A DNA stretch of 64,000 nt from Alphaproteobacteria bacterium (GTDB lineage: Bacteria; Pseudomonadota; Alphaproteobacteria; UBA9219), in assembly GCA_026225415.1 (NCBI GenBank), contig JAMFSS010000006.1, positions 64,001 to 128,000 of the forward strand, in the 5' to 3' direction. Positions 27,591 to 37,605 of this stretch are shown in pieces. Positions within the stretch are counted from its first letter, which is position 1. Each line of letters starts with the position of its first letter. The notes beneath the pieces are model-generated. The model was not told where the DNA came from. It saw only the letters and a list, made by a program, of their open reading frames with translations, and did no database searches. Both the position numbers and the translations under genes were made by a program.

Positions 27591-29420
27591 TTACGCTTCT
27601 ACTTGTTTAGACATTCTTTTACGCATATTCGGATCCAGATAACGCTTACGCAAACGGATATTCTTCGGCGTCACTTCCACCAATTCGTCATCCGCAATAT
27701 ACGCAATGGCCTTTTCCAAAGTCATCGATATAGGCGGCGTCAGGCGCACGGCTTCATCCTTGGATGTCGTACGCATATTGGTCAATTGCTTGCCCTGCAT
27801 CACATTGATTTCCAAATCGTTGGATTTCGAATGTTCGCCGACAATCATGCCTTCATAGACTTTGATGCCGGGTGAAATCAGCATAGGGCCACGTTCTTCC
27901 AGCTTCCACATGGCATAGGCAACCGCTTCGCCCGCGCCATTCGAAATCAACACACCCGTACGGCGTCCCTGAACCGCGCCTTTATAAGGCGCATAGCCGT
28001 GGAACAAACGGTTCATCATGCCCGTACCACGCGTATCGGACAGAAATTCACCGTGATAGCCAATCAACCCGCGCGAAGGCGCGAGGAAGGTCAGTCGAAC
28101 CTTGCCACCGCCCGAAGGGCGCAAATCGGTCATTTCCGCTTTACGTTCCGACATTTTGTTTACAACCGTACCGGAATGGGCTTCATCGACGTCGATAACA
28201 ACTTCTTCGATAGGTTCCTGGCGTTGGCCATCGATCGTTTGGTACAAAACGCGCGGACGGCTGATCGACAATTCAAATCCTTCACGGCGCATGGTTTCAA
28301 TCAGGATGCCCAATTGCAATTCGCCGCGGCCCGCGACTTCAAACGCATCGGCGCCTGCGGTTTCGGTCACGCGGATGGCGACATTGGTTTCAACTTCGCG
28401 CATCAAGCGGTCACGAATAACGCGGCTGGTTACCTTATCGCCTTCGGTACCCGCCAGCGGCGAGTCATTGACCGAGAAAGTCATGCTGATGGTTGGCGGA
28501 TCGATAGGACGCGCGATAATCGGCGTGGTCACGGCAACATCGCACAACGTATCGGCAACGGTTGATTTGCTGAAACCCGCAATGGCAACAATATCGCCCG
28601 CTTCGGCTTCTTCCACCGGCACGCGTTCCAACCCACGGAAAGCCAGAATTTTGGTAATGCGGCCTTGTTCAATCATGACACCTTCGCGGGTCATGCCTTT
28701 AACGGGCATATTGATCTTGACCGTACCGGTTTGGATACGTCCCGTCAGCATGCGCCCCAGGAAAGCGTTGGCTTCCAGAAGCGTTGCCAACATGGTGAAG
28801 GGCGCCGTTACATCAACCTTTGGCGCAGCCACATGCTTGATAATCAAATCAAACAAAGGCGACAGGTCTTTGGGTTCGTCACCCATCTTTTCCACCGCCC
28901 AGCCATTACGGCCAGAGGCAAAAAGCGTTGGGAAGTCGAGCTGTTCTTCGGACGCATCAAGCGCCGCGAACAAATCGAATACTTCGTCATGCACCTGATG
29001 CGGACGCGCATCGGAACGGTCAATTTTATTGATAATAACCATCGGTTTCAAACCAAGCGCGAGCGCTTTGGAAACAACGAATTTGGTTTGCGGCAAAGGG
29101 CCTTCGGCGGCATCGCAAAGCAACACAACGCCATCGACCATCGACAAAATACGTTCGACTTCGCCGCCGAAATCGGCATGTCCTGGCGTATCGACGATAT
29201 TGATCCGGATATCGCCCATGTCTTTGCTGTGATACATGATCGATGTCATTTTGGCGAGAATGGTGATGCCGCGTTCGCGTTCCAGATCGTTGCTGTCCAT
29301 GGCGCGTTCCGCCACTTGTTGGTTTTCGCGGAAGGTGCCGGATTGTTTCAGCATTTGGTCGACAAGCGTGGTCTTACCGTGATCGACGTGGGCGATGATG
29401 GCGATATTACGAAGCTGCAT
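27591..29420 (-). CDS. typA: ribosome-associated translational GTPase TypA/BipA
   Basis: A 609-residue TypA, an EF-G-like GTPase that binds the 70S ribosome and aids large-subunit assembly and stress adaptation. The G1 motif [12 protein letters not shown]3 [12 protein letters not shown] and G4 [10 protein letters not shown] are at the N-terminus, followed by EF-Tu-like domain II, the EF-G domain V-like [10 protein letters not shown] region and the TypA-specific C-terminal domain ([18 protein letters not shown]). The start at 29420 gives [13 protein letters not shown], the usual N-terminus; an upstream extension has no support. Confidence 0.97.
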   Translation of the reverse strand: MQLRNIAIIAHVDHGKTTLVDQMLKQSGTFRENQQVAERAMDSNDLERERGITILAKMTSIMYHSKDMGDIRINIVDTPGHADFGGEVERILSMVDGVVLLCDAAEGPLPQTKFVVSKALALGLKPMVIINKIDRSDARPHQVHDEVFDLFAALDASEEQLDFPTLFASGRNGWAVEKMGDEPKDLSPLFDLIIKHVAAPKVDVTAPFTMLATLLEANAFLGRMLTGRIQTGTVKINMPVKGMTREGVMIEQGRITKILAFRGLERVPVEEAEAGDIVAIAGFSKSTVADTLCDVAVTTPIIARPIDPPTISMTFSVNDSPLAGTEGDKVTSRVIRDRLMREVETNVAIRVTETAGADAFEVAGRGELQLGILIETMRREGFELSISRPRVLYQTIDGQRQEPIEEVVIDVDEAHSGTVVNKMSERKAEMTDLRPSGGGKVRLTFLAPSRGLIGYHGEFLSDTRGTGMMNRLFHGYAPYKGAVQGRRTGVLISNGAGEAVAYAMWKLEERGPMLISPGIKVYEGMIVGEHSKSNDLEINVMQGKQLTNMRTTSKDEAVRLTPPISMTLEKAIAYIADDELVEVTPKNIRLRKRYLDPNMRKRMSKQVEA

Positions 29421-29520
29421 AGGTAATTCTTTCAAATGGGGAGGCACCCCAAATGGGCGCACAGTTTCCGCGCGCAGAAGTACGGGTTGCAGACGCTTTC
29501 GTCAATCTTTATCGGCAGAT

Positions 29521-30183
29521 TCAGCGCATATAAATATGCACGCCGCTTATCAACGCCCAACAACCCAAAGCCGCCAAAATCACGGCCGTAACACGGTTCA
29601 CGATTAAAATACGGCTTTCTGTGCAATGATGGCGCATGAGGCTGATACCGCCGGCCAGAAAAGCCCACCAGGCGGCAGAACCAATGAAAATGCCCGCCAC
29701 CAGAACATCGGCCTGAATCCGCGCGGTAATCGCCCCAAAAGTGGCCACAACGGCAAAAGTTCCAAACAATGTCAATGGGTTAGTTATCGTGATTAGAAAC
29801 CCGCTGAGGAAGGCGCGCAGACTGCCCATAAAAATCTTTTCCTGCGTCAAATTCAAAACTTTGTTAACAATTTCAAGGGGGTGTGGGGGCTTTGGGTGGT
29901 CATGCCAAGTGTGCCACGCGCTGGCCAACACAATCACCCCGCCCACCAACCGGATGGTACCCGCATAATGATGGATAAAATCCATAACCGCGCTGACACC
30001 CAACACGGTGATCGCGGCAAAAATCGCATCGGCCAGAGCCGCGCCCATACCTGTCGCCAGACCGTTAAGCATGCCTTTTTGTAAGGTGCGGCGGATACAC
30101 AGCAACCCCACAGGCCCCACGGGCGCGGCAATCACCACACCCAAAATCAAGCCACGATACAGAACACCGATTTCGCCTAACAA
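29521..30183 (-). CDS. LysE family amino-acid exporter
   Basis: A 220-residue inner-membrane protein of the LysE/RhtB family, which exports amino acids or related metabolites. The N-terminal GLILGVVIAAPVGPVGLLCIRR signature (with the family's G-P-x-G) is clear, and six hydrophobic segments can be counted. A hydrophilic HDHPKPPHPLEIV loop lies in the middle. The substrate cannot be predicted. The start is at 30183, a few bases from a large palindrome that occupies its upstream region. Confidence 0.87.
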   Translation of the reverse strand: MLGEIGVLYRGLILGVVIAAPVGPVGLLCIRRTLQKGMLNGLATGMGAALADAIFAAITVLGVSAVMDFIHHYAGTIRLVGGVIVLASAWHTWHDHPKPPHPLEIVNKVLNLTQEKIFMGSLRAFLSGFLITITNPLTLFGTFAVVATFGAITARIQADVLVAGIFIGSAAWWAFLAGGISLMRHHCTESRILIVNRVTAVILAALGCWALISGVHIYMR

Positions 30184-30204
30184 ATTTTATACTCCACATG
30201 AACC

Positions 30205-30321
30205 GCGATCCCCTTGGATAAAAGCGCGAGCGCTTTTATCCAAGGGGTGAATCGCCGGTCTAATCAAAAGTTAGAGCATTTACCCCAACCCATTTTATTT
30301 TAAGCAATCGGTAAATGCTCT
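30205..30321. repeat. two adjacent palindromes between PMM/PGM and LysE genes
   Basis: The first is an 18-base perfect inverted repeat: CCCCTTGGATAAAAGCGC (30210-30227) with its complement at 30230-30247, extended by GCGAT/ATCGC at 30205-30209 and 30251-30255. The second pairs AGAGCATTTACC (30273-30284) with GGTAAATGCTCT (30310-30321). No T-run follows either. They lie between two genes read in the same (minus) direction. Confidence 0.75.
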
Positions 30322-30375
30322 CATTGCGGATAGCGTTTATGGCAAAGCCAACGCCATTAGGCAAGTTCGGGAAAT

Positions 30376-31767
30376 TTACGCCGCCGGAAGCACAACATTA
30401 CTGGCTTTTAATTCGTCGGCAAGTTGCGCCTTTAACCGCGCCAGACCTTCTTCGGTTTGCGATTCGGCGCGGGCAACCAACACGGCCTGCGTGTTCGATG
30501 CGCGCAACAACCACCACCCATCTTCGGTCAAAACGCGCACGCCGTCAGTATCGTTCACTTTGGCCTGTGCTTTTTGCAAACGCGCCTTCACCTCATCGAC
30601 CACCGCGAATTTACGCGCTTCGTCAATCGGGAAGCGCAATTCTGGCGTGTTAATGGTTTGCGGCAAATCATCGCGCCACGCGGCCAGCGATCTTCCGGAC
30701 GCGCTCAACAAAGACACCAAGCGCACGCCCGAATAAATCGCATCATCAAAACCATAATATTTATCGGCAAAGAAAATATGCCCCGACATTTCACCGGCCA
30801 AAGGCGAATTGGTTTCGGCCATTTTGACCTTGATCAAAGAATGTCCCGTCTTGCCCATCACTGGCTTGCCACCCAACGCCGCCACGCGGTCGAACAATAC
30901 TTGCGATGCCTTTACATCGGCAATAATCGCCGCACCCGGATGCGTTTTCAGCACTTCGCTGGCATAGATCGCCAGCAATTGGTCACCCGCCACAATGCGC
31001 CCCAACCCATCCACAGCGCCAATACGGTCAGCATCGCCGTCGAACGCAATACCCAGATCGGCTTTATGTTCCGCAACCGCTTTTTGCAAATCAATCAGAT
31101 TATGCGCCTCGGTCGGGTCGGGATGATGATTGGGGAAACGGCCATCAATATCGGCGAACAGCAAAATATGTTTGCCCGGTAATTTGGCGGTGAGTTTTTC
31201 AACCACTTCACCACCCGCGCCATTGCCGCAATCCCATACCACGGTCAAATCCTGCGTCCCCTGATAATCTTTCAACATCCGTTCAACATAGGTATCGCGA
31301 ATGTCGGAAGTCGAAACGGAACCGGTGCCGGAAACAAAATCATCCGCCGCAGCAATAGCGGCCAGTTTCTTAATCGCGTCGCCATAAATCGGCCCGCCAC
31401 CGGGCAGGTTTTTCGCCAGCAACATTTTAAAACCATTCTGGTCGGATGGATTATGCGAACCCGTCACCATAATGCCCGCATCGGCATGTGTGTGCGCGGC
31501 GGCGAAATACAACATGGGGCTGGGGCCCAAACCAATCCGTTCTACCTGCGCGCCGGTCGACAGCAATCCTTTGACCAGCTGTTCTTCAAAAGCGGGCGAA
31601 TGGGTACGCCCGTCATAACCAACCGCAATACGTTTACCGCCCGCACGCGCCACCATCGACCCGAACGCCTTGCCCAGCGCCAGCGCATCTTCGATATGCA
31701 GGCTTTTGCCGACAATGCCGCGAATGTCATATTCACGGATAATGGTGGGGTCGAAAATATGGGGCAT
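30376..31767 (-). CDS. phosphomannomutase/phosphoglucomutase
   Basis: A 463-residue alpha-D-phosphohexomutase interconverting hexose 1- and 6-phosphates for polysaccharide precursors. The active phosphoserine is in [15 protein letters not shown] near residue 100, the magnesium loop is [11 protein letters not shown] near residue 240, the sugar-binding loop is GEMSGHIFF and the C-terminal phosphate-binding part is [10 protein letters not shown]-like. It resembles bifunctional AlgC-type enzymes, but the alternative (mannose- or glucose-specific) cannot be excluded. Confidence 0.93.
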   Translation of the reverse strand: MPHIFDPTIIREYDIRGIVGKSLHIEDALALGKAFGSMVARAGGKRIAVGYDGRTHSPAFEEQLVKGLLSTGAQVERIGLGPSPMLYFAAAHTHADAGIMVTGSHNPSDQNGFKMLLAKNLPGGGPIYGDAIKKLAAIAAADDFVSGTGSVSTSDIRDTYVERMLKDYQGTQDLTVVWDCGNGAGGEVVEKLTAKLPGKHILLFADIDGRFPNHHPDPTEAHNLIDLQKAVAEHKADLGIAFDGDADRIGAVDGLGRIVAGDQLLAIYASEVLKTHPGAAIIADVKASQVLFDRVAALGGKPVMGKTGHSLIKVKMAETNSPLAGEMSGHIFFADKYYGFDDAIYSGVRLVSLLSASGRSLAAWRDDLPQTINTPELRFPIDEARKFAVVDEVKARLQKAQAKVNDTDGVRVLTEDGWWLLRASNTQAVLVARAESQTEEGLARLKAQLADELKASNVVLPAA

Positions 31768-31925
31768 GGGGAAAGAGGGGGTTGGAGAAAAGGACGAGGG
31801 AAGAGCAAGGTAGGGGAAGAAGGGGGGAGAAGAAAGAGAGAAAATTATACAAAAAAGCCTCTTAATCTGCCCCCCTTAGCTCCCCTGTCCCCCTTTCCTC
31901 TCCCCCTTCTTTCGCCTTTTTCATG
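31768..31925. repeat. purine-rich / pyrimidine-rich imperfect inverted repeat
   Basis: The plus strand is G/A-rich from 31768 to about 31842 and C/T-rich from about 31866 to 31925, so the two arms are imperfectly complementary around an AT-rich centre. It separates the divergent mutase and rpoH genes and abuts the start codon of the mutase. Confidence 0.55.
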
Positions 31926-31951
31926 CCCCAAATCCATGTCATAAAAGCCGC

Positions 31952-32851
31952 ATGAGCGTATCCATAGCCAATCTTCCAGCCCTGCGCGGCGAGGGCAACC
32001 TCACCGTCTATTTGCGCGAGATCCGCAAATTCCCCCTGCTCGACCCGAACGAAGAATTCATGCTCGCCAAATCATGGAAAGAGCATGGCGATCTGCAGGC
32101 CGCCCACAAACTCGTCACCAGTCATTTGCGCCTTGTCGCCAAAATAGCTATGGGCTATCGCGGTTATGGCTTGCCGCTGGCCGACCTTATCGCCGAAGGT
32201 AATATCGGCATGATGCAGGCGGTTAAACGTTTCGACCCCGACCGCGGGTTTCGCCTGTCGACCTATGCCATGTGGTGGATACGCGCCGCTATTCAGGAAT
32301 ATATTTTGCATTCCTGGTCATTGGTCAAAATCGGCACCACCGCGGCACAGAAAAAACTGTTTTTCAATTTGCGTCGCCTGAAGGGCGAAATGAAAGCCAT
32401 CGATGCTGGCGACCTGTCGCACGAACAGGTGCAGGAAATCGCCAACCGTCTGGAAGTACCCGAAGAAGATGTCGTGAATATGAACCGCCGCATGTTGGGG
32501 GGCGATAAATCATTAAACGCGCAAGTCAGCAAGGACGGCGAAGGTGCCGACGAATGGCAGGATTGGCTGGTCGACACAGCAGAACCCGCCGATATCCGTT
32601 TGGGCAATGAACAGGAATTAAACCAGCGTCAAAAATTACTGGCCGACGCGATGGAAGGGCTTAACCCGCGCGAACGCGATATTATCATTGCGCGCCGCCT
32701 CAGCGAAACACCGGCGACACTCGAAGATCTGTCACAAAAACTGCATGTCAGCCGCGAACGCATCCGCCAGATCGAAGTCCGCGCCTTTGAAAAACTGCAA
32801 CAGAACATGAAAATAGCGGCAGAGCGTAAGGGCTTGCTCCCGCCGGCATAA
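31952..32851 (+). CDS. rpoH: RNA polymerase heat-shock sigma factor (sigma-32)
   Basis: A 299-residue sigma-70-family factor with the RpoH layout. Region 2 is ADLIAEGNIGMMQAVKRFDPDRGFRLSTYAMWWIRAAIQEYI-like, region 2.4/RpoH box follows (AAQKKLFFNLRRLK) and region 4.2 ends with LHVSRERIRQIEVRAFEKLQ. The QKKLFFNLRR box is the feature that separates RpoH from other sigma factors. It directs transcription of chaperone and protease genes. Potential targets in the window are hslO and clpA, but I saw no convincing sigma-32 promoter there. Confidence 0.96.
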   Translation: MSVSIANLPALRGEGNLTVYLREIRKFPLLDPNEEFMLAKSWKEHGDLQAAHKLVTSHLRLVAKIAMGYRGYGLPLADLIAEGNIGMMQAVKRFDPDRGFRLSTYAMWWIRAAIQEYILHSWSLVKIGTTAAQKKLFFNLRRLKGEMKAIDAGDLSHEQVQEIANRLEVPEEDVVNMNRRMLGGDKSLNAQVSKDGEGADEWQDWLVDTAEPADIRLGNEQELNQRQKLLADAMEGLNPRERDIIIARRLSETPATLEDLSQKLHVSRERIRQIEVRAFEKLQQNMKIAAERKGLLPPA

Positions 32852-32949
32852 ATTCTTCGTCAATTTCACAAAAAGCGTATTTTTGCCCTATTCTAGCCAA
32901 ATTCTATTGTTACATAAATTGCATCGTTTAACTCTTCTGGATGCAAATT

Positions 32950-33276
32950 ATGGCGACAGAATACGAACACACAATCCGACACCTTCCAATGGGTGAGAAC
33001 ATCAAGCGGGAAGATTTTGCCGACAGCAAAATCTGGCTTGCCAAAAACCCGTCCCTGCTGGGATGGGCAAACCTTGAAATTGAAGTTGTCCCTTACGCCA
33101 AAGATAAGGAATGGCGTCTGGTCTGTAAAACAGGACAGACGGGCGAAAGACTCTTTGCCTTTCTGATGCACAAAAATTATTTAAAACGCCGCTATCATCG
33201 CACTGATAAAGATATGGCGCCTGTCATGCCGCAAAGAACGCCACCGCGTTCAGCCAAAACTCTCGAGTTCACTTAA
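32950..33276 (+). CDS. small unknown protein (108 aa)
   Basis: An unrecognised protein starting at ATG 32950 (or 32941). It contains MGENIKREDFADSKIWLAKNPSLLGWANL and EWRLVCKTGQTGERLFAFL, so it is probably a small globular cytoplasmic protein, with a basic C-terminus. Its end overlaps the reverse rluD-like gene by 27 bases. The frame is intact and codon use is plausible, but support is moderate. Confidence 0.5.
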   Translation: MATEYEHTIRHLPMGENIKREDFADSKIWLAKNPSLLGWANLEIEVVPYAKDKEWRLVCKTGQTGERLFAFLMHKNYLKRRYHRTDKDMAPVMPQRTPPRSAKTLEFT

Positions 33277-34209
33277 CAGCTGCTTCATATCTATGGGCAA
33301 TTGAGAAGTAAATTTCCGCACCTTATTCGTGCGCGGATGAATAAACTGCAACCCCACCGCGTGCAAAGCCTGACGCGGAAATTTCTGTAAAAATTCATAA
33401 CGCGTTTTGGCGCGACCAGACCCATAGGTTTTATCGCCCACCAACGGATGTTTCAAATGCGCCATATGCACGCGGATCTGATGCGTGCGGCCCGTCGCCA
33501 ATTTACATTCCACCAATGTCACGCCGCCATAATTTTCAATCACCTTGTAATGCGTCAGGGCGGCCTTGCCCTTGGCCGTCACCGCCATTTTTTTGCGGTC
33601 TTTCGTGCTGCGTCCAATCGGCGCGTCGATACTGCCCGATGGCAACACCACATCGCCCCACACTAACGCCTGATATGTCCGCGATAAACTTCTGTCGGCG
33701 AATTGCGCCGCCAGCGCGTGATGCGCGGTATCGTTTTTAGCGACCACCATTAAACCACTGGTATCCTTGTCCAGTCGGTGCACAATGCCTGGCCGCGCCA
33801 CACCGCCAATGCCCGAAAGCGTCGCACCGCAATGCGCCAGCAAGGCATTGACCAAAGTCATATCGCGATTGCCCGGCGCGGGATGCACGACCAAACCGAC
33901 AGGTTTATCGATCACAATCACATCATCATCTTCATAGACAATGTCCAAATCCATCGCCTGCGCTTCGGGTTCGGCTTTTTCCGGCGCGGGTAATTGCAGA
34001 TGATAGGTTTCACCCGCCCGCACTTTCGCGCTGGCATTCGTGATGGTTTTTTTATCACGCGACAAATGCCCCGCTTCCATCAAGACCTGAATACGGGCAC
34101 GTGAAATGCCGGTCTGTTGTTGCGTCGCCAACAAGGCGATAGCCTTGTCGATGCGCTGTCCGACGAAATCATCGGTGACAATCAAAACAAGATTTCCCAA
34201 AACGCTCAC
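33250..34209 (-). CDS. rluD: RluA-family 23S rRNA pseudouridine synthase (RluD-like)
   Basis: A 319-residue pseudouridine synthase. An N-terminal S4 RNA-binding domain (ISRARIQVLMEAGHLSRDKK) precedes the catalytic domain, with the catalytic Asp in HRLDKDTSGL near residue 147. VIDKPVGLVVHPAPGN and GRTHQIRVHMAHLKHPLVGD are family motifs. The closest E. coli equivalent by architecture is RluD, which modifies helix 69 of 23S rRNA; RluC is an alternative. The start is GTG at 34209. Placement beside rpoH is common in alphaproteobacteria. Confidence 0.9.
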   Translation of the reverse strand: MSVLGNLVLIVTDDFVGQRIDKAIALLATQQQTGISRARIQVLMEAGHLSRDKKTITNASAKVRAGETYHLQLPAPEKAEPEAQAMDLDIVYEDDDVIVIDKPVGLVVHPAPGNRDMTLVNALLAHCGATLSGIGGVARPGIVHRLDKDTSGLMVVAKNDTAHHALAAQFADRSLSRTYQALVWGDVVLPSGSIDAPIGRSTKDRKKMAVTAKGKAALTHYKVIENYGGVTLVECKLATGRTHQIRVHMAHLKHPLVGDKTYGSGRAKTRYEFLQKFPRQALHAVGLQFIHPRTNKVRKFTSQLPIDMKQLLSELESFG

Positions 34210-34234
34210 AATTGACGACCAACAGACGCAATCA

Positions 34235-34759
34235 TCACTTTATCTCAGGCGGTTGATCAATCTGATATTGCTGCGCGAATTGTGTCGCCATTTTCTGTAT
34301 GGTGTCCGTCACGCGCTGGTCATGCACCGATACGCCGCTGATCACGCGGGAATCCTGCCGCCAATAAACAACAGTTACACTGCGCAAGGTCGAAACCGGC
34401 GGCACAACGGCATTGACCTTGTTACGCGCCGAAAGGCTGATCCACGAAACGCAATCCAGATTTTCATCGGCATAGGTGGAAATTTCGGGCGCCAGATTAA
34501 TACGCGCCACACCCAATGAAAGCGGCTTGGCATCCGCCGCCAATGTCACCGGCAAATTCACGGCCTTAAAGGCAAACACCAACGCATTGGCGATTTTTTC
34601 ACGCGACAAATTGCAGCTGTCGGCTGATTTTGTATCGGAAAAACTGGCGGGATCGATCACAATCTCACGCACGCCGGACAGGGCAGGCGCGGCACCTTGC
34701 GCCTGCGCCGCATGCGGCGCCAACAATAAACCGAGAAACAACAAGCCTGATTTACGCAT
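34235..34759 (-). CDS. unknown exported protein (174 aa)
   Basis: I do not recognise the family. MRKSGLLFLGLLLAPHAAQAQ is a clear Sec signal peptide, so the mature protein is periplasmic. The mature part has a cysteine pair (SCNLSRE and LDCVSW) that could form a disulfide, and a beta-strand-rich C-terminal half. A strong GGAGGGG ribosome site lies before ATG 34759. It sits between rluD-like and dksA genes, 25 bases upstream of the former. Confidence 0.72.
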   Translation of the reverse strand: MRKSGLLFLGLLLAPHAAQAQGAAPALSGVREIVIDPASFSDTKSADSCNLSREKIANALVFAFKAVNLPVTLAADAKPLSLGVARINLAPEISTYADENLDCVSWISLSARNKVNAVVPPVSTLRSVTVVYWRQDSRVISGVSVHDQRVTDTIQKMATQFAQQYQIDQPPEIK

Positions 34760-34786
34760 GAGCCCCTCCTCTAGTGGGTTATTAAA

Positions 34787-34870
34787 AGCCTGTTCATAAT
34801 TTTTTCAGGCTGAGTCGAAAATCGTGATTTTCTGGATTTCTTTCGCGCAGCATATAATTATATACGTGAG
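34787..34870. other. AT-rich palindromic intergenic region between dksA and the exported protein gene
   Basis: It contains AGCCTG/CAGGCT (34787-34792, 34806-34811), a perfect GAAAATC-GT-GATTTTC palindrome (34817-34832) and TATAATTATA further on. This is the upstream region of the exported-protein gene and the downstream region of dksA, so regulatory sites or a weak terminator are likely; no specific assignment can be made. Confidence 0.4.
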
Positions 34871-34929
34871 CAGAAAAAATACAAAAAAGCGCGATTTGCG
34901 GCCAGCATGGAAAGATCATGGCAGGCTTT

Positions 34930-35358
34930 TTATTCGCGTTCATCCCGTTGAGTACGTTCTTTACGTTCATGGCGTTCCTGCGCTTCCACGGTCAGGGTCG
35001 CGATGGGGCGCGCTTCCAGACGTTTAACGCCGATCGGTTCGCCCGTTTCTTCGCAATAACCATATTCGTTGCGTTCGATACGTTCCAACGCTTCGTCAAT
35101 CTTGCTGATAAGCTTGCGTTGGCGATCGCGGGTGCGCAATTCCAAAGCCACTTCGGTTTCGGCCGAGGCGCGGTCGGTGATATCGGGTTCCTGCATGCCA
35201 CCTTCATCTTGCAATTCATGCAAAGTGATGTCGGATTCGCGCACGATTTCCAATTTCCACTCATGCAATTTATGCCGGAAAAAAGCCAGCATGACGGGGT
35301 TCATATATTTTTCTTTTTCCGTCGGCTTGTAGTTTGGTGGCACTGTAACGCTGGACAT
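34930..35358 (-). CDS. dksA: RNA polymerase-binding regulator DksA
   Basis: A 142-residue DksA, which inserts into the RNA polymerase secondary channel and works with ppGpp. A coiled-coil of about residues 30-105 carries the tip DRASAETE-like segment with an Asp/Ala pattern. The zinc-finger region GYCEETGEPIGVKRLEARP keeps one Cys and lacks the other three, as reported for many alphaproteobacterial DksA proteins. The start at 35358 has AGGAG six bases upstream. It lies 28 bases after argE and may share its transcript. Confidence 0.94.
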   Translation of the reverse strand: MSSVTVPPNYKPTEKEKYMNPVMLAFFRHKLHEWKLEIVRESDITLHELQDEGGMQEPDITDRASAETEVALELRTRDRQRKLISKIDEALERIERNEYGYCEETGEPIGVKRLEARPIATLTVEAQERHERKERTQRDERE

Positions 35359-35386
35359 CGGCAACTCCTGAAGAGGGTCTATATCC

Positions 35387-36559
35387 CTAAAGCGGGGCAG
35401 AGGAACATAGAAGGACTGTACGCATCAAGTCAACGCAGGCGATAAGCTGGGATTTGTCAATGAATTCATCGGGTTGATGCGCCTGGTCGATTGAGCCGGG
35501 GCCGCACACAACCGCGCCGACCCCCAATTTCTGGAAAATGCCCGCTTCGGTGCCGAACGAAACCGCATGGGTTTCATCGCATTTCAACGCCCGCCCCAAT
35601 ATCTGCACACCGCGATTATTGGCCGTCGCCTGAAAAGCGGGAATGTCGAAACAGGTGCAAATTTTCATACCTGCTTTCGGTGCAAAGGGCGCAAAACGGT
35701 GTCCGAATTTTTCGGTCGCACGTGTTTCGATATTTTGTAAATCATCTTGCGCCGAATCACCGGGATGGGCGCGGCTTTGCCACACCAGCGTGCAATGTTC
35801 GGGGATGATATTTTCCGCCGTTCCGCCCGCAATGGTCGCCAGATTAAATGTGGTGTAAGGCGGATCAAGGCGCGAATCCACATAGGCATTTTGTTTCTTA
35901 TGTTGCGCCACTTCCGTGATAACGCCCATCAGATCATGTGCAATTTCAATCGCACTTAATCCCTTATCAGGTTTGCCCGAATGACCCGACACGCCGGTGA
36001 TTTCGGCGCGATAGGCGGAAACACCTTTATGTTGATCGATAATTCTTAGATCTGTCGGCTCGCCAATCCATATCCATTCGGGCGCAATCTTTTTCGCAAC
36101 TAGATAATCGGCCAACCGTTTCGCGCCTGACATATCGCTTTCTTCATCATGGGTCAGCGCAAGATGAAAGCAGGTGTCTATAGTGGCCGCCAAAAATTCG
36201 GGAACAAATGCCAAGGCGCAGGCAATAAACCCCTTCATATCAACCGCGCCGCGCCCGTAAAATTTTCCGTCGCGTTCCGTTAAGGTAAAAGGGCTTGATG
36301 TCCATTGCTGCCCCTCAACCGGCACAACATCGGTATGGCCCGCAATCACAACGCCGTTTTTGCCGTTACCAATCGTCGCCCATAACGAAGCTTTTGCGCC
36401 ATCTTCGCTTTCGACAATCTCGCTTGCGACACCAAAACCCGCCAGATAATCGCGCACCCAATCAATCAAAGCGCGGTTGGAATTTCGCGACACGGTATCG
36501 AACCCGACCAGCGCGGTGAGTATTTTTTCAACCTGTTCGATATTACTTGGCGTGGACAA
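35387..36559 (-). CDS. argE: acetylornithine deacetylase (M20 family)
   Basis: A 390-residue zinc metallohydrolase of the M20/ArgE-DapE family. The first metal-binding motif is VVIAGHTDVVPVEG, followed by the catalytic Glu in LTHDEESDMSGAK, ligand segments around DLRIIDQHKG and a C-terminal CGPGSIDQAHQPDEF. The last segment is diagnostic for acetylornithine deacetylase rather than succinyl-diaminopimelate desuccinylase. I start at TTG 36559, with AGGAAAG just upstream and a 17-base overlap with the WD40 gene; an ATG at 36598 is the alternative. Confidence 0.9.
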   Translation of the reverse strand: MSTPSNIEQVEKILTALVGFDTVSRNSNRALIDWVRDYLAGFGVASEIVESEDGAKASLWATIGNGKNGVVIAGHTDVVPVEGQQWTSSPFTLTERDGKFYGRGAVDMKGFIACALAFVPEFLAATIDTCFHLALTHDEESDMSGAKRLADYLVAKKIAPEWIWIGEPTDLRIIDQHKGVSAYRAEITGVSGHSGKPDKGLSAIEIAHDLMGVITEVAQHKKQNAYVDSRLDPPYTTFNLATIAGGTAENIIPEHCTLVWQSRAHPGDSAQDDLQNIETRATEKFGHRFAPFAPKAGMKICTCFDIPAFQATANNRGVQILGRALKCDETHAVSFGTEAGIFQKLGVGAVVCGPGSIDQAHQPDEFIDKSQLIACVDLMRTVLLCSSAPL

Positions 36560-37598
36560 GTGCTTTCCTGACACTATCAATCGTGAACAACAAAACATTG
36601 CCAGTTTCCGTTGCCGCGAACAAGCAATCACCACCGGCATTCCACACAAGCCCTGTTATCGTATTTTTATCCCCCGAAGCGGGCGGATGTATCATAATTT
36701 CCATACGCCCGTCCAAAGGCGCCAAAACAATCATCCCGTCATCATATCCGGCGGCAATCATGTCATCTTTCGGATGCGGCGCGACTTGCGTTACCAATCG
36801 CCCGTCCTGCCCGCCCAAAGTCACGGGTGGTTTACCCCACGGCCCGCCACCCGAAAACGGCCAACAAATAATTTGGTCAGCCCCGGCAGTCGCCAAAAAT
36901 TTCCCGCGCCCCGTCCATGCCATCGATTTTATTTTCGCGGCATAACCCTGCATCCGCATTTCTTTGCTGTCGGATATCTGCCAGCCATGCAGCGCGTTTT
37001 CCTGCATGCTGGTCATCAGAATTTTGCCGTCCGCGCTCCACAACATATCCAGATGCGAACCCTTCCATGCCAACACGCTTGGCGTCGCATCCTTCGCATT
37101 CAACCAAAACAACGATACGCCGTTATAATGCGATACAGCCAAACGTTTGCCATTGGGGCTAAAGGCGATGTCGCCCGCATTGCTGGGCACGGCCAAAGGC
37201 GCATCGAATTTTGCTTTGCCTTCTTCATCAAGAACATAAATTTTCTTGCCGACATTGTACGCGCGATGTTTGCCATCAACGGCACCCGCAACATGATCGA
37301 CCCATTGATTTTTATGTTCGGCGATAAGTGTCGTTTCATGGGTCAACGGATTTAGGATAAAAACCTTACCATCGTCGCCACCCGATAAAAACGCGTGATC
37401 ATCGGCATCGGGACGCAACGACAAAGAAATCCCGTCATGCAATGCCAGCGTATGCGGATTATCTTTTTCATCATTGGCGATAAACAACCGCACCGACCCA
37501 TCGGCAAAAGACGCGGCCACAAAATCGCCGCGCCGATTGACGCACAGCGACAAAACCGGCGCATCGAAAACCCATTGATGAAAAAGCGCAGAGTTCAT
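36543..37598 (-). CDS. WD40-repeat protein
   Basis: A 351-residue protein made of WD40-like beta-propeller repeats, with recurrent GRGKFLATAGADQIICW, SPNGKRLAVSHYNGVSLFW and HPKDDMIAAGYDDGMIVL strands. No signal peptide is present. The start at 37598 is the first Met after cobW and gives the family-like beginning. It probably acts as a protein scaffold. WD40 genes next to cobW are seen in several alphaproteobacteria, but the function of this pair is not established. Confidence 0.82.
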   Translation of the reverse strand: MNSALFHQWVFDAPVLSLCVNRRGDFVAASFADGSVRLFIANDEKDNPHTLALHDGISLSLRPDADDHAFLSGGDDGKVFILNPLTHETTLIAEHKNQWVDHVAGAVDGKHRAYNVGKKIYVLDEEGKAKFDAPLAVPSNAGDIAFSPNGKRLAVSHYNGVSLFWLNAKDATPSVLAWKGSHLDMLWSADGKILMTSMQENALHGWQISDSKEMRMQGYAAKIKSMAWTGRGKFLATAGADQIICWPFSGGGPWGKPPVTLGGQDGRLVTQVAPHPKDDMIAAGYDDGMIVLAPLDGRMEIMIHPPASGDKNTITGLVWNAGGDCLFAATETGNVLLFTIDSVRKALVHAK

Positions 37599-37605
37599 AC
37601 TCGAC

